Part shown: positions 26,827 to 35,822 of the stretch, piece by piece
How positions within the stretch are numbered: the stretch's first letter is position 1
Layout: every line of letters begins with the position of its first letter
Source: Nostoc sp. NMS2
GTDB taxonomy: Bacteria; Cyanobacteriota; Cyanobacteriia; Cyanobacteriales; Nostocaceae
Assembly: GCF_017115105.1 (NCBI RefSeq)
Contig: NZ_JABXKH010000159.1
Span: 1-64,000 of the forward strand
Direction of reading: 5' to 3'
Length of the DNA stretch: 64,000 bases
Position numbers and translations under genes: made by a program
The notes under the pieces: generated by a model
Databases searched by the model: none
Told to the model about the DNA's origin: nothing
Seen by the model: the letters and a program-made list of their open reading frames with translations, nothing else

Positions 26827-28158
26827 ATGGAGAGCAAGAAATTTTATGACTTTCAAAATTCCCTTAGTCGGCCATTTTTTGGGGAAGTTGCTCAGGAGTT
26901 ACTGAGTATTTATGGTTCTCCTCTTTATGTTTATAATGGCGATCGCTTGCGCGAAACTATTGAGCGCATTACTAAAGCAGTCAGTTATCCCCGCACACAA
27001 TTTCGGTTTGCAAGCGTTACTAATGGCAATATTGCATTGTTAAAAATTTTTCGCTCATTTGGGTGGGGACTTCACGCTAATACCCCAGGAGATATCTACC
27101 TGGGATTGCAAGCTGGTTTCGATCCTAGTGAGATTGTTTACAGTGGCAGCAATTTGAATCAGGCTGAGATGCTACAAGTCTTAAATTGGGGAGTTACAAC
27201 ACTCAATCTCGATAGCCTCGCTCAGTTACAATTGTGCTGCGAAGTTTTCGCTAACAAAATTAGCAAAAGTACACCAAAACAAAATAATCCCCCTCATCTC
27301 CCCCATCCCCCCATCTCTTCACTCCGGCTAGGTTTACGCCTCAATTTGCCAGAAATTACCGGAGATAGCCGAATTGGTGTGCGTCCTGAAGAATTTGGTG
27401 ATGCGATCGCTAAAACTCGTGAGGTTGGATTAAAGCTGAGTGGTTTACACTTCTATCGAGGGACGGGAACTAATGCTACAGAAGCTTTCACCCAAGTAAT
27501 TGATACAGTAATCGCCACAGCACAACTATTATCAGATTGGGAATATTTAGATTTTGGTGGCGGCTTTGGCTACCCGTATCACCACAACAAAACAGCTTTT
27601 GACTGGGAAATATTTGGCGCTGAGTTAACCGAGAGAATTACTCATTTAGGGCGGAAAATTGATTTGGTGATTGAACCGGGACGAGCTGCGATCGCTGGAT
27701 GTGCAATTTTGCTTGCTCAAGTTGTTTCTGTAAAATGGCAAGGAGAAAAACAGATTGTCGGAGTTGATACCACCGTTGCCAATCTTTCAGTACCCTCAGT
27801 ACACGGTGGCTACCGAGAAATTATCACCTGGAAGCAAGCAGACAAATCCGCCACTCCCTACTCCTGTACAGACGCGATTAATCGCGTCTCCCTATTCAAA
27901 ACTGATATTTGTGGTAACACTACCTATTCACGAGATTATCTAGGGAAAAATTGCCAACTCCCAGCACTAGAAATTGGTGATATCGTTGCCATTCTAGATG
28001 TCGGTGCTTATGGTTATGCCATGTCGTCTCACTTTTTACACCGTCCCAAACCTGCGGAAGTCTTGCTAGAAAATGGTACACACCGCTTAATTCGCCAACG
28101 AGAAGACTACAGTGTTTTGCTAACAAATCAGGTTCCTGATAATTCCCCCCTTTTTTAA
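26827..28158 (+). CDS. LysA/ODC-like fold III protein lacking the PLP lysine
   Basis: A 443-residue diaminopimelate/ornithine-decarboxylase-fold protein. The barrel motifs are clear: YSGSNLN, LHFYRGTGTN, LDFGGGFGYPY, VIEPGRAA, GDIVAILDVGAYGYAMSSHF and RPKPAEVLLENG. The usual A-V-K-A-N motif reads FASVTN, so the Schiff-base Lys is Val64. The stacking His of HIGSQ is also replaced (FYRGTG). It should not be a normal PLP decarboxylase. Two inserts break the barrel: a proline-rich linker near 150-166 and a palindromic repeat at 348-355. The stop lies in another repeat. It follows the second amide ligase on the same strand. Confidence 0.75.
   Translation: MESKKFYDFQNSLSRPFFGEVAQELLSIYGSPLYVYNGDRLRETIERITKAVSYPRTQFRFASVTNGNIALLKIFRSFGWGLHANTPGDIYLGLQAGFDPSEIVYSGSNLNQAEMLQVLNWGVTTLNLDSLAQLQLCCEVFANKISKSTPKQNNPPHLPHPPISSLRLGLRLNLPEITGDSRIGVRPEEFGDAIAKTREVGLKLSGLHFYRGTGTNATEAFTQVIDTVIATAQLLSDWEYLDFGGGFGYPYHHNKTAFDWEIFGAELTERITHLGRKIDLVIEPGRAAIAGCAILLAQVVSVKWQGEKQIVGVDTTVANLSVPSVHGGYREIITWKQADKSATPYSCTDAINRVSLFKTDICGNTTYSRDYLGKNCQLPALEIGDIVAILDVGAYGYAMSSHFLHRPKPAEVLLENGTHRLIRQREDYSVLLTNQVPDNSPLF
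27870..27889. repeat. 20-base palindrome inside a CDS
   Basis: The perfect palindrome AGACGCGATTAATCGCGTCT lies in frame in the LysA-like gene. A close relative, GACGCGATTTATCGCGTC, sits in the intergenic region after ubiD at 56561-56578, so this is a mobile or spreading palindrome. Confidence 0.8.
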
Positions 28159-28176
28159 GAGGGGTTAGGGGAGATC
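28141..28176. repeat. Short dispersed repeat at the LysA-like stop codon
   Basis: CCCCCCTTTTTTAAGAGGGG then TTAGGGGAGATC. Similar to the GTTCCCCCTTTTTTA edge near 63296. The TAA stop is inside it. Confidence 0.55.
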
Positions 28177-28232
28177 AACCCTGACATTAAGCGTATTGAC
28201 TAACAATTAATAACTAACATCAAACAACCATT

Positions 28233-29489
28233 ATGAAGTGTATTAACTGCGGAACTGACAATAAACTAAAAGACCGGATAGCTAATCAAGGTCGGTGTCT
28301 AAAATGCAATCATCTCTTTGCTTTTGAACCGGTCAGTATGAGTAATATTAAGATTACTGATCCTTTTTTTGCAAAGGCGATCGCTGATATTTCTGCAAAT
28401 AATACCTTATTTTTCACACCCAAACAACTGCTTTATTTTCTAGATAATCGTCTAAGAAAAAGCTCAAAGTCAATTTCACGATTTGGCTGGCTACTTCCCT
28501 TTTTATTTATTAATCTTATTACATCAATAACAATTTTTATACCGCTAATAGTAAATCTTGCGTTTATTAATTTCTTTTATGCAAGTAGCAAATCAACTAA
28601 ACTCAATCTTGTAAGTCGCAAACAGAATGCGAGGAATTTACAAATTATAGGAGGAATTATCCTTTCTATAGGAATTCTTGCTTTAAAGTCATTTCCCCTC
28701 TTTGTCATTGTTGTGATTATGGGAATGTTGCCCATATATTTAGGAACTCGACAGCTAGGACGAATTGAATTTTTAACACAAGAATTTTTATTTCCTGAAT
28801 CTCAGGTTAAAGATTGGCTAGCTCGTTGGCAGCAAATCAATGGTTCAATTCTCAAAATTCTTCCTTCTCCAAAGCAAGAAAATACACCAGCCACAGTTAA
28901 TCCTGATGTGACTGCTTACAGTTTTGATAGATTAGTAGTTTGTGATAGTGCTAACATTGCTCAATTATTAATTGCTAATAATTTTCACTTTGAAAATAAC
29001 TGTGCAATTCTCAGCATTACTGGATATCCCCAAAGCATTTTTGACACCACAATGCAAATGCTGCGGCGTAATTCCGATTTGAAAGTCTATGCAGTGCATG
29101 ATTGCAATCCACGAGGAATTGGTTTAGTTCATAATTTGAGAACCAATGCTAATTGGTTTCTCAATAGTGAAATTGTGATTATTGATATCGGATTAACGCC
29201 AAGTCAAATTATTGCTACTAAACGCGGAATGTTCATTCAATCCTCTCCAGAGTCGGCGCAAGCAGCTAAACAATTATCTCAAGAAGTTCGTCAAAGTTTA
29301 TCTGCTGAAGAATTAGCATGGTTAGAATCTGGAAAGTTTGTGGAATTAGAATCTTTCACTCCCCAAAGACTGATTAAAGTCCTGCAAAAGGGTATCGCTG
29401 GCAGTCGAGATATAGAAAGTAATGACAGTAACTTGCTTTTAGTAGGGGATACGGGTAATGATATGTATGTTGTTCAAAGTTTTGGTTGA
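28233..29489 (+). CDS. Zinc-ribbon membrane protein of unknown function
   Basis: A 418-residue protein. Cys3, Cys6, Cys22 and Cys25 (CINC and CLKC) form an N-terminal zinc ribbon. Three or four hydrophobic segments follow at about 85-170 (for example WLLPFLFINLITSITIFIPL). The C-terminal ~190 residues are soluble. They contain LVVCDSANIAQLLIANNF and YAVHDCNPRGIGLV, which faintly recall a Toprim or topoisomerase VI-A arrangement with one acidic residue replaced. I do not recognise the family. It follows the LysA-like gene by about 75 bases on the same strand. Confidence 0.65.
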   Translation: MKCINCGTDNKLKDRIANQGRCLKCNHLFAFEPVSMSNIKITDPFFAKAIADISANNTLFFTPKQLLYFLDNRLRKSSKSISRFGWLLPFLFINLITSITIFIPLIVNLAFINFFYASSKSTKLNLVSRKQNARNLQIIGGIILSIGILALKSFPLFVIVVIMGMLPIYLGTRQLGRIEFLTQEFLFPESQVKDWLARWQQINGSILKILPSPKQENTPATVNPDVTAYSFDRLVVCDSANIAQLLIANNFHFENNCAILSITGYPQSIFDTTMQMLRRNSDLKVYAVHDCNPRGIGLVHNLRTNANWFLNSEIVIIDIGLTPSQIIATKRGMFIQSSPESAQAAKQLSQEVRQSLSAEELAWLESGKFVELESFTPQRLIKVLQKGIAGSRDIESNDSNLLLVGDTGNDMYVVQSFG

Positions 29490-29492
29490 TAC

Positions 29493-29724
29493 AAGTAGGT
29501 CGCCGCAATTAAAGCTAACTGGCAAAGGCTGTCATTTTTCACTTGTACTGCCCTTCTCTACGAGACGCTGCGCGTAGCTTGCTTCCACGAAGTGGTACGA
29601 CTACGCTCAGGAACCGCGAAGCCGTTCGCGTAACGTCTCGCAGAGAAGTATTGGTCATTAATAAGGGCTTTAAGTCTATTTACGTTTCGTAACATACTTT
29701 GGTTTTTTCGCACCAACTTACTTA
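29493..29724. repeat. MITE-like repeat R1, copy E carrying R5
   Basis: Termini AAGTAGGTCGCCGCAATTAA and TTTTCGCACCAACTTACTTA. The middle holds a palindromic segment (29554-29655) made of CTACGAGACGCTGCGCGTAG and its near-inverse ending TAACGTCTCGCAGAGAAG, so this is an element within an element. The rest of 29490-29952 shows no gene. Confidence 0.85.
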
Positions 29725-29952
29725 GCCAGAATGCGACACCGAATAGCCCGTCGCAGACATCGCATCTAAAAATATACAGTTGATTTCGATTCCTTACAGT
29801 GTTTGATTGCAGAATAATTTTTGGTTTCTTAGCTAATTTTAATCAGTTTATCAGCGCTAATTCAGGGCGATCGCTGATTATAGTGATTAAGTAGGGAATT
29901 CCGTACTGGAGTTGATTGACCAGTTAACCGGAAAATAGAAAATAATAGATAT

Positions 29953-30447
29953 ATGGACAAACGGTATTTTTTACAGGCTAGTGCAGTAATAGTCGGCACA
30001 GCATTGTTATCAAGGTATATCAACTGGGGGTCAAAAGCGATGACAACTTCTAATAGTGGATTTGAAATTACCAAACCAGAAGAAGAGTGGCGCACAATTT
30101 TAACGCCAGAACAGTTTAATGTATTGCGTAAGCACGGGACTGAACGCCCTCACACCAGTCAATTAGATAAGGAGTACGACAAGGGTACTTATTATTGTGC
30201 TGCGTGTGAACTGCCACTGTTTACCTCTGATACCAAATTTAACAGTGGTACTGGCTGGCCCAGCTTTTTTAACCCGATTGAAGGTGCGATCGCTACTACT
30301 GTAGATAAGTCGTTGTTCATGACCAGAACTGAAGTACATTGTAGTCGTTGTGGTGGTCATCTGGGTCATGTTTTTGATGACGGCCCTGCACCCACAGGCA
30401 AGCGCTACTGTATGAACGGTGTTTCGCTGAAGTTTACTCCTGCCTAA
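29953..30447 (+). CDS. msrB: Peptide-methionine (R)-S-oxide reductase MsrB
   Basis: A 164-residue MsrB. The zinc site is Cys82/Cys85 and Cys130/Cys133; the catalytic Cys153 is in RYCMNG. The HLGHVFDDGP motif is typical. The first ~29 residues (RYFLQASAVIVGTALLSRYI) look like a membrane anchor or signal, which would place the enzyme at the cytoplasmic membrane or in the periplasm. An internal ATG at codon 30 would give a cytosolic form. It reduces methionine-R-sulfoxide in oxidised proteins. Confidence 0.92.
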   Translation: MDKRYFLQASAVIVGTALLSRYINWGSKAMTTSNSGFEITKPEEEWRTILTPEQFNVLRKHGTERPHTSQLDKEYDKGTYYCAACELPLFTSDTKFNSGTGWPSFFNPIEGAIATTVDKSLFMTRTEVHCSRCGGHLGHVFDDGPAPTGKRYCMNGVSLKFTPA

Positions 30448-30567
30448 GGGGGGCAGGGGGGCAGGGGAGCAGGGGGAGCAAGGAGGACAAGGAGGACAAG
30501 GAGGAATTATTAAAATTAAGTCTCTCCCTTGTCTCCCCCCTCTTCCTTGTCTCCCTTGTCTCTTTTC
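30448..30567. repeat. Repeat R6 copy and purine-rich tandem repeats
   Basis: GGGGGGCAGGGGGGCAGGGG then GGAGGACAAGGAGGACAAGG iterations, followed by GGAATTATTAAAATTAAGTC and the TCTCCCTTGTCTCC block. This last part nearly matches the xdhC breakpoint repeat. Confidence 0.75.
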
Positions 30568-30669
30568 CATGCCCTGTTTGGCCAATGCCCAATACTTCGA
30601 CTTACCTCGACTTCGCTCGGCACAAGTCGCTCAGTACAAGTGCCCAATTCCCCCTTCCCCCTTCCCACT

Positions 30670-31536
30670 TCAATGGAGTTGGGAAATGGCAGTATCAGTG
30701 AAGCAAACCTCTTCAACCATTGGGGTATAGCCTAGCCACTGTACTCCCGACTGGGAAAATTGTTGTGGACACCCGCTAACGGCGAAGCGAGTTGGTAGTG
30801 GAAGGTGAGTATTTTTTAAGCCTAGCAAGTCTAACTCTTGGGCACAAGCTGCCACGACATGAACAGCTGGGTCAACTAGCTTGACTTGAGAGGGGAGGAG
30901 CGATCGCAATACTGGTGTAAGGTGGGGATAATGGGTACAGCCGTGAACTAAGGTGTCGATTTCTTGCTCTAGTAAAGGCTCTAAGTAGGCTCGTGCCACT
31001 TCAGCAGTATAGGGGTCATGAATCCGGTTTTGCTCAATGAGTGGCACAAACTCAGGACATCCAACTTGCCAGACTTGAACATCAGGAGCAATTTCGAGGA
31101 TGGCGTGCTTATAAGCGTTACTCTTCGCCGTCGCTGGAGTGGCAATTACACCAATCCGCTTTCCTTGCTGCACCGCAGCTTTGGCACCCGGTAGAATTAC
31201 CCCCAAAATGGGTATGTTGAATTCTTGACGGACGGTTTCTAGGGCTAGGGCAGAACTGGTGTTGCAAGCCATAATTACCATTTTTACCTGCTGCTGTTGT
31301 AGCCAGGTAAGAATTTCGCGCGTAAATTGTAAAATTTCTGCTTGTGAGCGAATTCCATAAGGAAGTCGGGCTGTATCCCCAAAGTAAACAATTGATTCAT
31401 TGGGGAGTTGCCGATATATTTGTCGCAGTACCGTCAATCCACCCACACCACTGTCAAAGATGCCAATTGGGGCACGTTGGGGTTCAAGAGCCGAAAAATC
31501 GTCCAGATTCGCTTCAAAGATCGAAGATGAATACAC
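30670..31536 (-). CDS. murI: Glutamate racemase
   Basis: A 288-residue MurI that makes D-glutamate for peptidoglycan. The two catalytic Cys motifs are visible: MACNTSSALAL and VHGCTHYPHL. The N-terminal FDSGVGGLTVL contains the first-domain Asp. It lies upstream of, and on the same strand as, no cotranscribed partner, but it neighbours the cell-wall amidases, a grouping that looks conserved in heterocystous cyanobacteria. Confidence 0.96.
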   Translation of the reverse strand: MYSSSIFEANLDDFSALEPQRAPIGIFDSGVGGLTVLRQIYRQLPNESIVYFGDTARLPYGIRSQAEILQFTREILTWLQQQQVKMVIMACNTSSALALETVRQEFNIPILGVILPGAKAAVQQGKRIGVIATPATAKSNAYKHAILEIAPDVQVWQVGCPEFVPLIEQNRIHDPYTAEVARAYLEPLLEQEIDTLVHGCTHYPHLTPVLRSLLPSQVKLVDPAVHVVAACAQELDLLGLKNTHLPLPTRFAVSGCPQQFSQSGVQWLGYTPMVEEVCFTDTAISQLH

Positions 31537-31642
31537 AGGCTGATATTAATTTAGGTTTTGGGATTTAAAATACAGAATTTAGCAGACAATCGGCTAATTG
31601 ACCACTAAATTCTGCACGCCAAAGGATTCTAAATATCACCTT

Positions 31643-33529
31643 TTACCTCTGTAAGTATTTTAGGATGCCACGAGCGATTGCTTCTGCCATCTGATTTTGA
31701 TACTCTCGTGTTGCCAATCTGGGATTGTCTTCTCGACCAGTCATATAACCTGTTTCTACTAAAATCGAGGGCATAGAGCTTTTCCTGAGAACGTAGAATC
31801 TGGCTTTGCGGGTTCCCCGGTTTTTGATTGTACCGATGTTTTGCAGAATGGTATTGCGAACTACTTCTGCTAGATCGTAACCACTATCGTAATAATATAC
31901 TTCTAACCCATTCACATCAGGGCGATTATCAACAGAATTAGCGTGAATGCTGACAAACGCAGTTGCATTAACTCGCTCGGCAATTTCTACCCGTCCCGGA
32001 AGTTCTACGAAAAAGTCAGCATCCCGCGTTAGTACTGCTTGTACACCATGTTGCTCTAAAATTGCTGCTACCCTTTTACCAATAGGCAGAATTACATCTT
32101 TTTCTAAAAGTCCACCTATACCAGGAGCGCCTGAGTCTTTTCCACCATGTCCTGGGTCAATCACAACTAGTAGTTTCCCTCTAGGAACAGAGGGGCGAGG
32201 CTGTGGCCGGGATATCGGACGGGGATTATCTATGGGGTTTGGTAATTGACCTTGGTTTGGCGATAAAGGAGGTAAATCAATCGGCTGCTGTGTAACGCTA
32301 CCAGAACGTTGTAATTCTAGAGCCAAAAGTTGGTCGCCAACTTGGTTAAGTTCACCAATTTGCACTCCGGCTGCTGGTTGAACCAAGACGGTGACTGTAT
32401 TAGATTCTTGGGGTTGCAGGCGGACTCGCAGGATAGGGCTATTAGGATTAAAAGTCGGGCCTGTAACTTTGGGAGCTAACCGAGCATTGTTGATGGTAAT
32501 GCGGTACAGACCAGAGGTTCTATCCCAGGCTCCTGTTGCAGATAAAGCAAGGTCTGCTCTAATCAGCAGTTGTGTGCCATTATTAGCCAGTTGCACAGAC
32601 TCAATTGTCGCTGTACTAGATGGTATGGGGCGTGGACTATTACTTCCAGGCAACTGGGCAATGCCACGACTGGGCAGAAGCACAAAACCACTATTGTTAC
32701 TATTAGTTGCTCGCCAATTTTGACTATTTTCATCCACCTGTAAAGTCATGCGAACAACAGATGGGCTTGTTTGTAGTTGGCTGAACTGAATACGGCTGAC
32801 ACCATAGCGATTAATCGACAAATCGCGTTGCTCTAGACTTGGTGATAAAGTAGCGCTGGCAATATCGATGTTAATTGCTCTTTGATCGTTGCTACGATTT
32901 ACTTGAATTTGGGGATTACCACCATTGGTACGGATGAAAAAACCATCGCCTGTAACTTGTAAGTTCTCAATTTGAGTCACCCTGGCGGCAAGCATTCCGT
33001 TTCTAGGTGGATTAACAGGGCTTGTTCTCACCACGTTGTAAATATCTCTTGGAGAGAAAACTGATGGAGATGTTCTCGGTGAAGGTTGTGTGGCTATAGC
33101 TTGTTGTTGCCCACCAGTATTTGTTGAGGGGGCATTTTCGGCTACTGGCGTAGGTAATTGCACCAGCCATCGGTCGCCAGTTCTACCAACAAATTGTACT
33201 CCCTTGGGGTCTAAAGTATAACCAGGAGTCAGTTCAACGACTATGCGCGTTGTTTGTTCGTCAAACTGCCCAACCCGGATAGCTCGAATTGCACCGCCCA
33301 CCTGTTGGGTTAGCTGTGGACGGCCAAATGTCGTTCCTGGTAAATCAATTACCAAACGAGTGGGGTTAAAAATTAATTGTGCTTGGGGTTGAACATTCCC
33401 TAGAGTATTTATTTCCAGCTTGTTTTGATTGACATCAAAACGCCAAGATTCAAGTTTCGCAGCCATTGCTGGCGACGATAGCATGAAGATAGTTCCAATA
33501 GTACTGGATAGTAACCAGCGTAATTTCAC
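31643..33529 (-). CDS. amiC2: AMIN-domain N-acetylmuramoyl-L-alanine amidase (second of tandem pair)
   Basis: A 628-residue periplasmic cell-wall amidase. A signal peptide (LLSSTIGTIFMLSSPAMAA) is followed by two AMIN-type beta domains (about 28-130 and 190-410), a Pro-rich linker and an Amidase_3 catalytic domain from about 455. The zinc and catalytic residues are in DPGHGGKDSG, LEKDVILPI, VSIHANS and VETGYMTG. In Anabaena and Nostoc, AmiC proteins drill the septal nanopores needed for filament communication and heterocyst formation. The number is given by order after the first copy. Confidence 0.92.
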   Translation of the reverse strand: MKLRWLLSSTIGTIFMLSSPAMAAKLESWRFDVNQNKLEINTLGNVQPQAQLIFNPTRLVIDLPGTTFGRPQLTQQVGGAIRAIRVGQFDEQTTRIVVELTPGYTLDPKGVQFVGRTGDRWLVQLPTPVAENAPSTNTGGQQQAIATQPSPRTSPSVFSPRDIYNVVRTSPVNPPRNGMLAARVTQIENLQVTGDGFFIRTNGGNPQIQVNRSNDQRAINIDIASATLSPSLEQRDLSINRYGVSRIQFSQLQTSPSVVRMTLQVDENSQNWRATNSNNSGFVLLPSRGIAQLPGSNSPRPIPSSTATIESVQLANNGTQLLIRADLALSATGAWDRTSGLYRITINNARLAPKVTGPTFNPNSPILRVRLQPQESNTVTVLVQPAAGVQIGELNQVGDQLLALELQRSGSVTQQPIDLPPLSPNQGQLPNPIDNPRPISRPQPRPSVPRGKLLVVIDPGHGGKDSGAPGIGGLLEKDVILPIGKRVAAILEQHGVQAVLTRDADFFVELPGRVEIAERVNATAFVSIHANSVDNRPDVNGLEVYYYDSGYDLAEVVRNTILQNIGTIKNRGTRKARFYVLRKSSMPSILVETGYMTGREDNPRLATREYQNQMAEAIARGILKYLQR

Positions 33530-33534
33530 AGTCT

Positions 33535-33604
33535 TTTCTCCTGATTCACATTCATGGGAGCCGTCAACATTTCAATATATTGGCAAATCCTCACACCATC
33601 ACCG
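33535..33604. promoter_or_regulatory. Conserved leader shared by both amiC genes (copy 2)
   Basis: GATTCACATTCATGGGAGCC, then CAACATTTCAATATATTGGC, matches the leader at 35752-35822 base for base in most positions. The rest of the intergenic region 33605-33846 differs. Conservation just before the start codon suggests a regulatory 5' untranslated region. Confidence 0.5.
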
Positions 33605-33846
33605 CACACACTTGAGTATTACGCTGTTATTAAGACAAAGCTAATGGCGTAAAATATAGCACGCTCCTCTGATTTTGCCATGCCATCCATTAGCCCAGAT
33701 AAATTTGACTTGTAAAGCATCAGATGACAATAACAAAGATGCTACTCTTGTCCCGCCGCAATAATACTTAAATTGGTTTTACTACTAAATTGGATAAACA
33801 TGGTTAAAGATTAGATGTATTGACTCAATAATTTCGACTAAATTAC

Positions 33847-35745
33847 TTATCTTCTCTTTAAATACTGAAGAACGCCACGAGCGATCGCTTCTGCCATTTG
33901 ATTTTGGTAAGCTGAGGTTCTGAGCCTAGCCATATCCTCTCGACCAGTCATATAACCCGTTTCCACGAGAATGGAGGGCATAGAACTTTTTCTAAGGACA
34001 TAAAACCTGGCTCGCCGGACTCCCCTGTCTTTGAGAGTACCAATACTTTGAAGAATGCTACTACGGACAACGCGAGCGAGATCCAAACCAGTGTCGTAAT
34101 AATAGACCTCCAAACCATTCACATCGGGACGACTCGCACCTGCTGAGTTAGCGTGGATACTAACAAACACATCAGCATTAGCTCGCTCTGCTAATTGCAC
34201 TCTTCCCGGAAGGGTAACAAAATAGTCAGAATCCCTGGTCATAATCACTTGTACACCATTTTGCTGCAAAATCTGTGCCAGCCTTTTACCAATAGGCAAG
34301 ATCACATCCTTTTCGCGTGCCCCTCCAATACCAAGCGCTCCTGAGTCTTTACCGCCATGTCCTGGGTCAATAATGACTACCACTCGTCCATTGGTAACTC
34401 GGCGCTGTGGTTGGAATAGGGGCTGGGGATTGGGATTGTTTGGGTCTGGGAATGGCCCCCGGTTTGGTGGTGGTAGCCCAGGTAAAGCAAAGAGCGGTCT
34501 TTTGGGGAGGGCGACAATTCGACGAGAACCTTGTATTGGTATAGCTAAAAGCTGGTCGCTGATTTGCTGGGGTTGCTCAAGTTGCACTCCGGCTGCTGGT
34601 TGAACTAAAACAACAACTGTATTGGCTGCTTGGGGTTGCAGACGTACCCTGAGAATGGGGCTATTGGGGGCAAAAGTAGGGCCTGTAACTCTCTTAGCTA
34701 ACTTGGCATTGTTAATTGTGACGCGGAACACACCGGAGGATCTATCCCAGGTTCCCGTAGCAGATAAAGTTTGGTCTGCTCTAATCAGCAGTTGTCTGCC
34801 ATTATCAGCCAGTTGCACAGACTCAATGGTTGCAGGGGAGTTGTTAGTAGCAGATAATCTGCTAGGGAAAGAGGGTGGTTGTGATTGATTGTCCGAATTA
34901 CTACTTCCAGGCAATCTGACAACGCGACTAGGCAGAACCACCAAACCACCACTGTTACTATTAGTTGCTTGCCAATCTGGGCTATTTTTATCTACTCGCA
35001 AAGTCAAGCGAACGATAGGAGTTTGGTTTTGTAGTTGGGTGAATTCGACGCGGCTAATACCATGTTTGTTAACAGGCTGATTATTCTGTTGCGCCAGACG
35101 TGGTGATAAAGATGCGTCAGAGACATCTATGAAGATGCTAGCGCGATCGCGGCTGCGAATTGTCTTAATCCCTGGATTGCCACCACTGGTACGGAGGAAC
35201 AACCCATCGCCTGTTACTGTCAAGCCCTCAATTTGAGTCGCCCCTCGTGTAGTACTGGCAACCCTTGAAATACTAGGTTGAGGGTCAGAGTCTGGGGTAA
35301 CGACAGTGTAAGCAGTTCTTCTGGGAGATAAGGTTGGGGATGAGGCTACTCTATCAACTTCTGGTCTAGGTAATTGCACCGTCCAGCGATTGCCAGTTGT
35401 CCCAACAAATTGGACTCGTTTGGGGTCTAAAGTATAACCAGGTGTCAGTTCTACAACTATGCGCGTTGTTTCTGTATCAAACTGCCCAACCCGGATTGAG
35501 CGAATTCCACCGCCCACCTGTTGAGTTAGCTGCGGACGGCCAAATGTCGTTCCTGGCAAATCAATTACCAGCCGAGTCGGGTTGAAAATTAGTTGTGCCT
35601 GGGGTTGAACTGCTCCCACAGTATTAATTTCCAGCCTGTTTTGATTGGCATCAAAGCGCCAAGATTCAAGTCTCGCAGCCATTGCAGGCGACGATAGCAT
35701 GAAGATAGTTCCAATAGTGCTGGGTAGTAACCAGTGTAATTTCAC
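33847..35745 (-). CDS. amiC1: AMIN-domain N-acetylmuramoyl-L-alanine amidase (first of tandem pair)
   Basis: A 632-residue paralogue of the preceding gene. It has the same signal peptide, two AMIN domains, a long Pro/Asn-rich linker and an Amidase_3 domain (DPGHGGKDSGALGIGG, REKDVILPIG, VSIHANS, VETGYMTG). All catalytic positions are intact, so both copies should be active. The domains are close copies and the linkers differ most. A 317-base gap and a repeated leader separate the genes, so each may have its own promoter. Confidence 0.92.
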   Translation of the reverse strand: MKLHWLLPSTIGTIFMLSSPAMAARLESWRFDANQNRLEINTVGAVQPQAQLIFNPTRLVIDLPGTTFGRPQLTQQVGGGIRSIRVGQFDTETTRIVVELTPGYTLDPKRVQFVGTTGNRWTVQLPRPEVDRVASSPTLSPRRTAYTVVTPDSDPQPSISRVASTTRGATQIEGLTVTGDGLFLRTSGGNPGIKTIRSRDRASIFIDVSDASLSPRLAQQNNQPVNKHGISRVEFTQLQNQTPIVRLTLRVDKNSPDWQATNSNSGGLVVLPSRVVRLPGSSNSDNQSQPPSFPSRLSATNNSPATIESVQLADNGRQLLIRADQTLSATGTWDRSSGVFRVTINNAKLAKRVTGPTFAPNSPILRVRLQPQAANTVVVLVQPAAGVQLEQPQQISDQLLAIPIQGSRRIVALPKRPLFALPGLPPPNRGPFPDPNNPNPQPLFQPQRRVTNGRVVVIIDPGHGGKDSGALGIGGAREKDVILPIGKRLAQILQQNGVQVIMTRDSDYFVTLPGRVQLAERANADVFVSIHANSAGASRPDVNGLEVYYYDTGLDLARVVRSSILQSIGTLKDRGVRRARFYVLRKSSMPSILVETGYMTGREDMARLRTSAYQNQMAEAIARGVLQYLKRR

Positions 35746-35751
35746 AGTTCT

Positions 35752-35822
35752 TTCTCCTAATTCACGTTCATGGGAGCCGTCAATATCTCAACTCATTGGT
35801 AAGTCATCACACCGTCACCACC
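35752..35822. promoter_or_regulatory. Conserved leader shared by both amiC genes (copy 1)
   Basis: AATTCACGTTCATGGGAGCC, then CAATATCTCAACTCATTGGT, aligned with the leader of the second gene. See 33535-33604. Confidence 0.5.
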
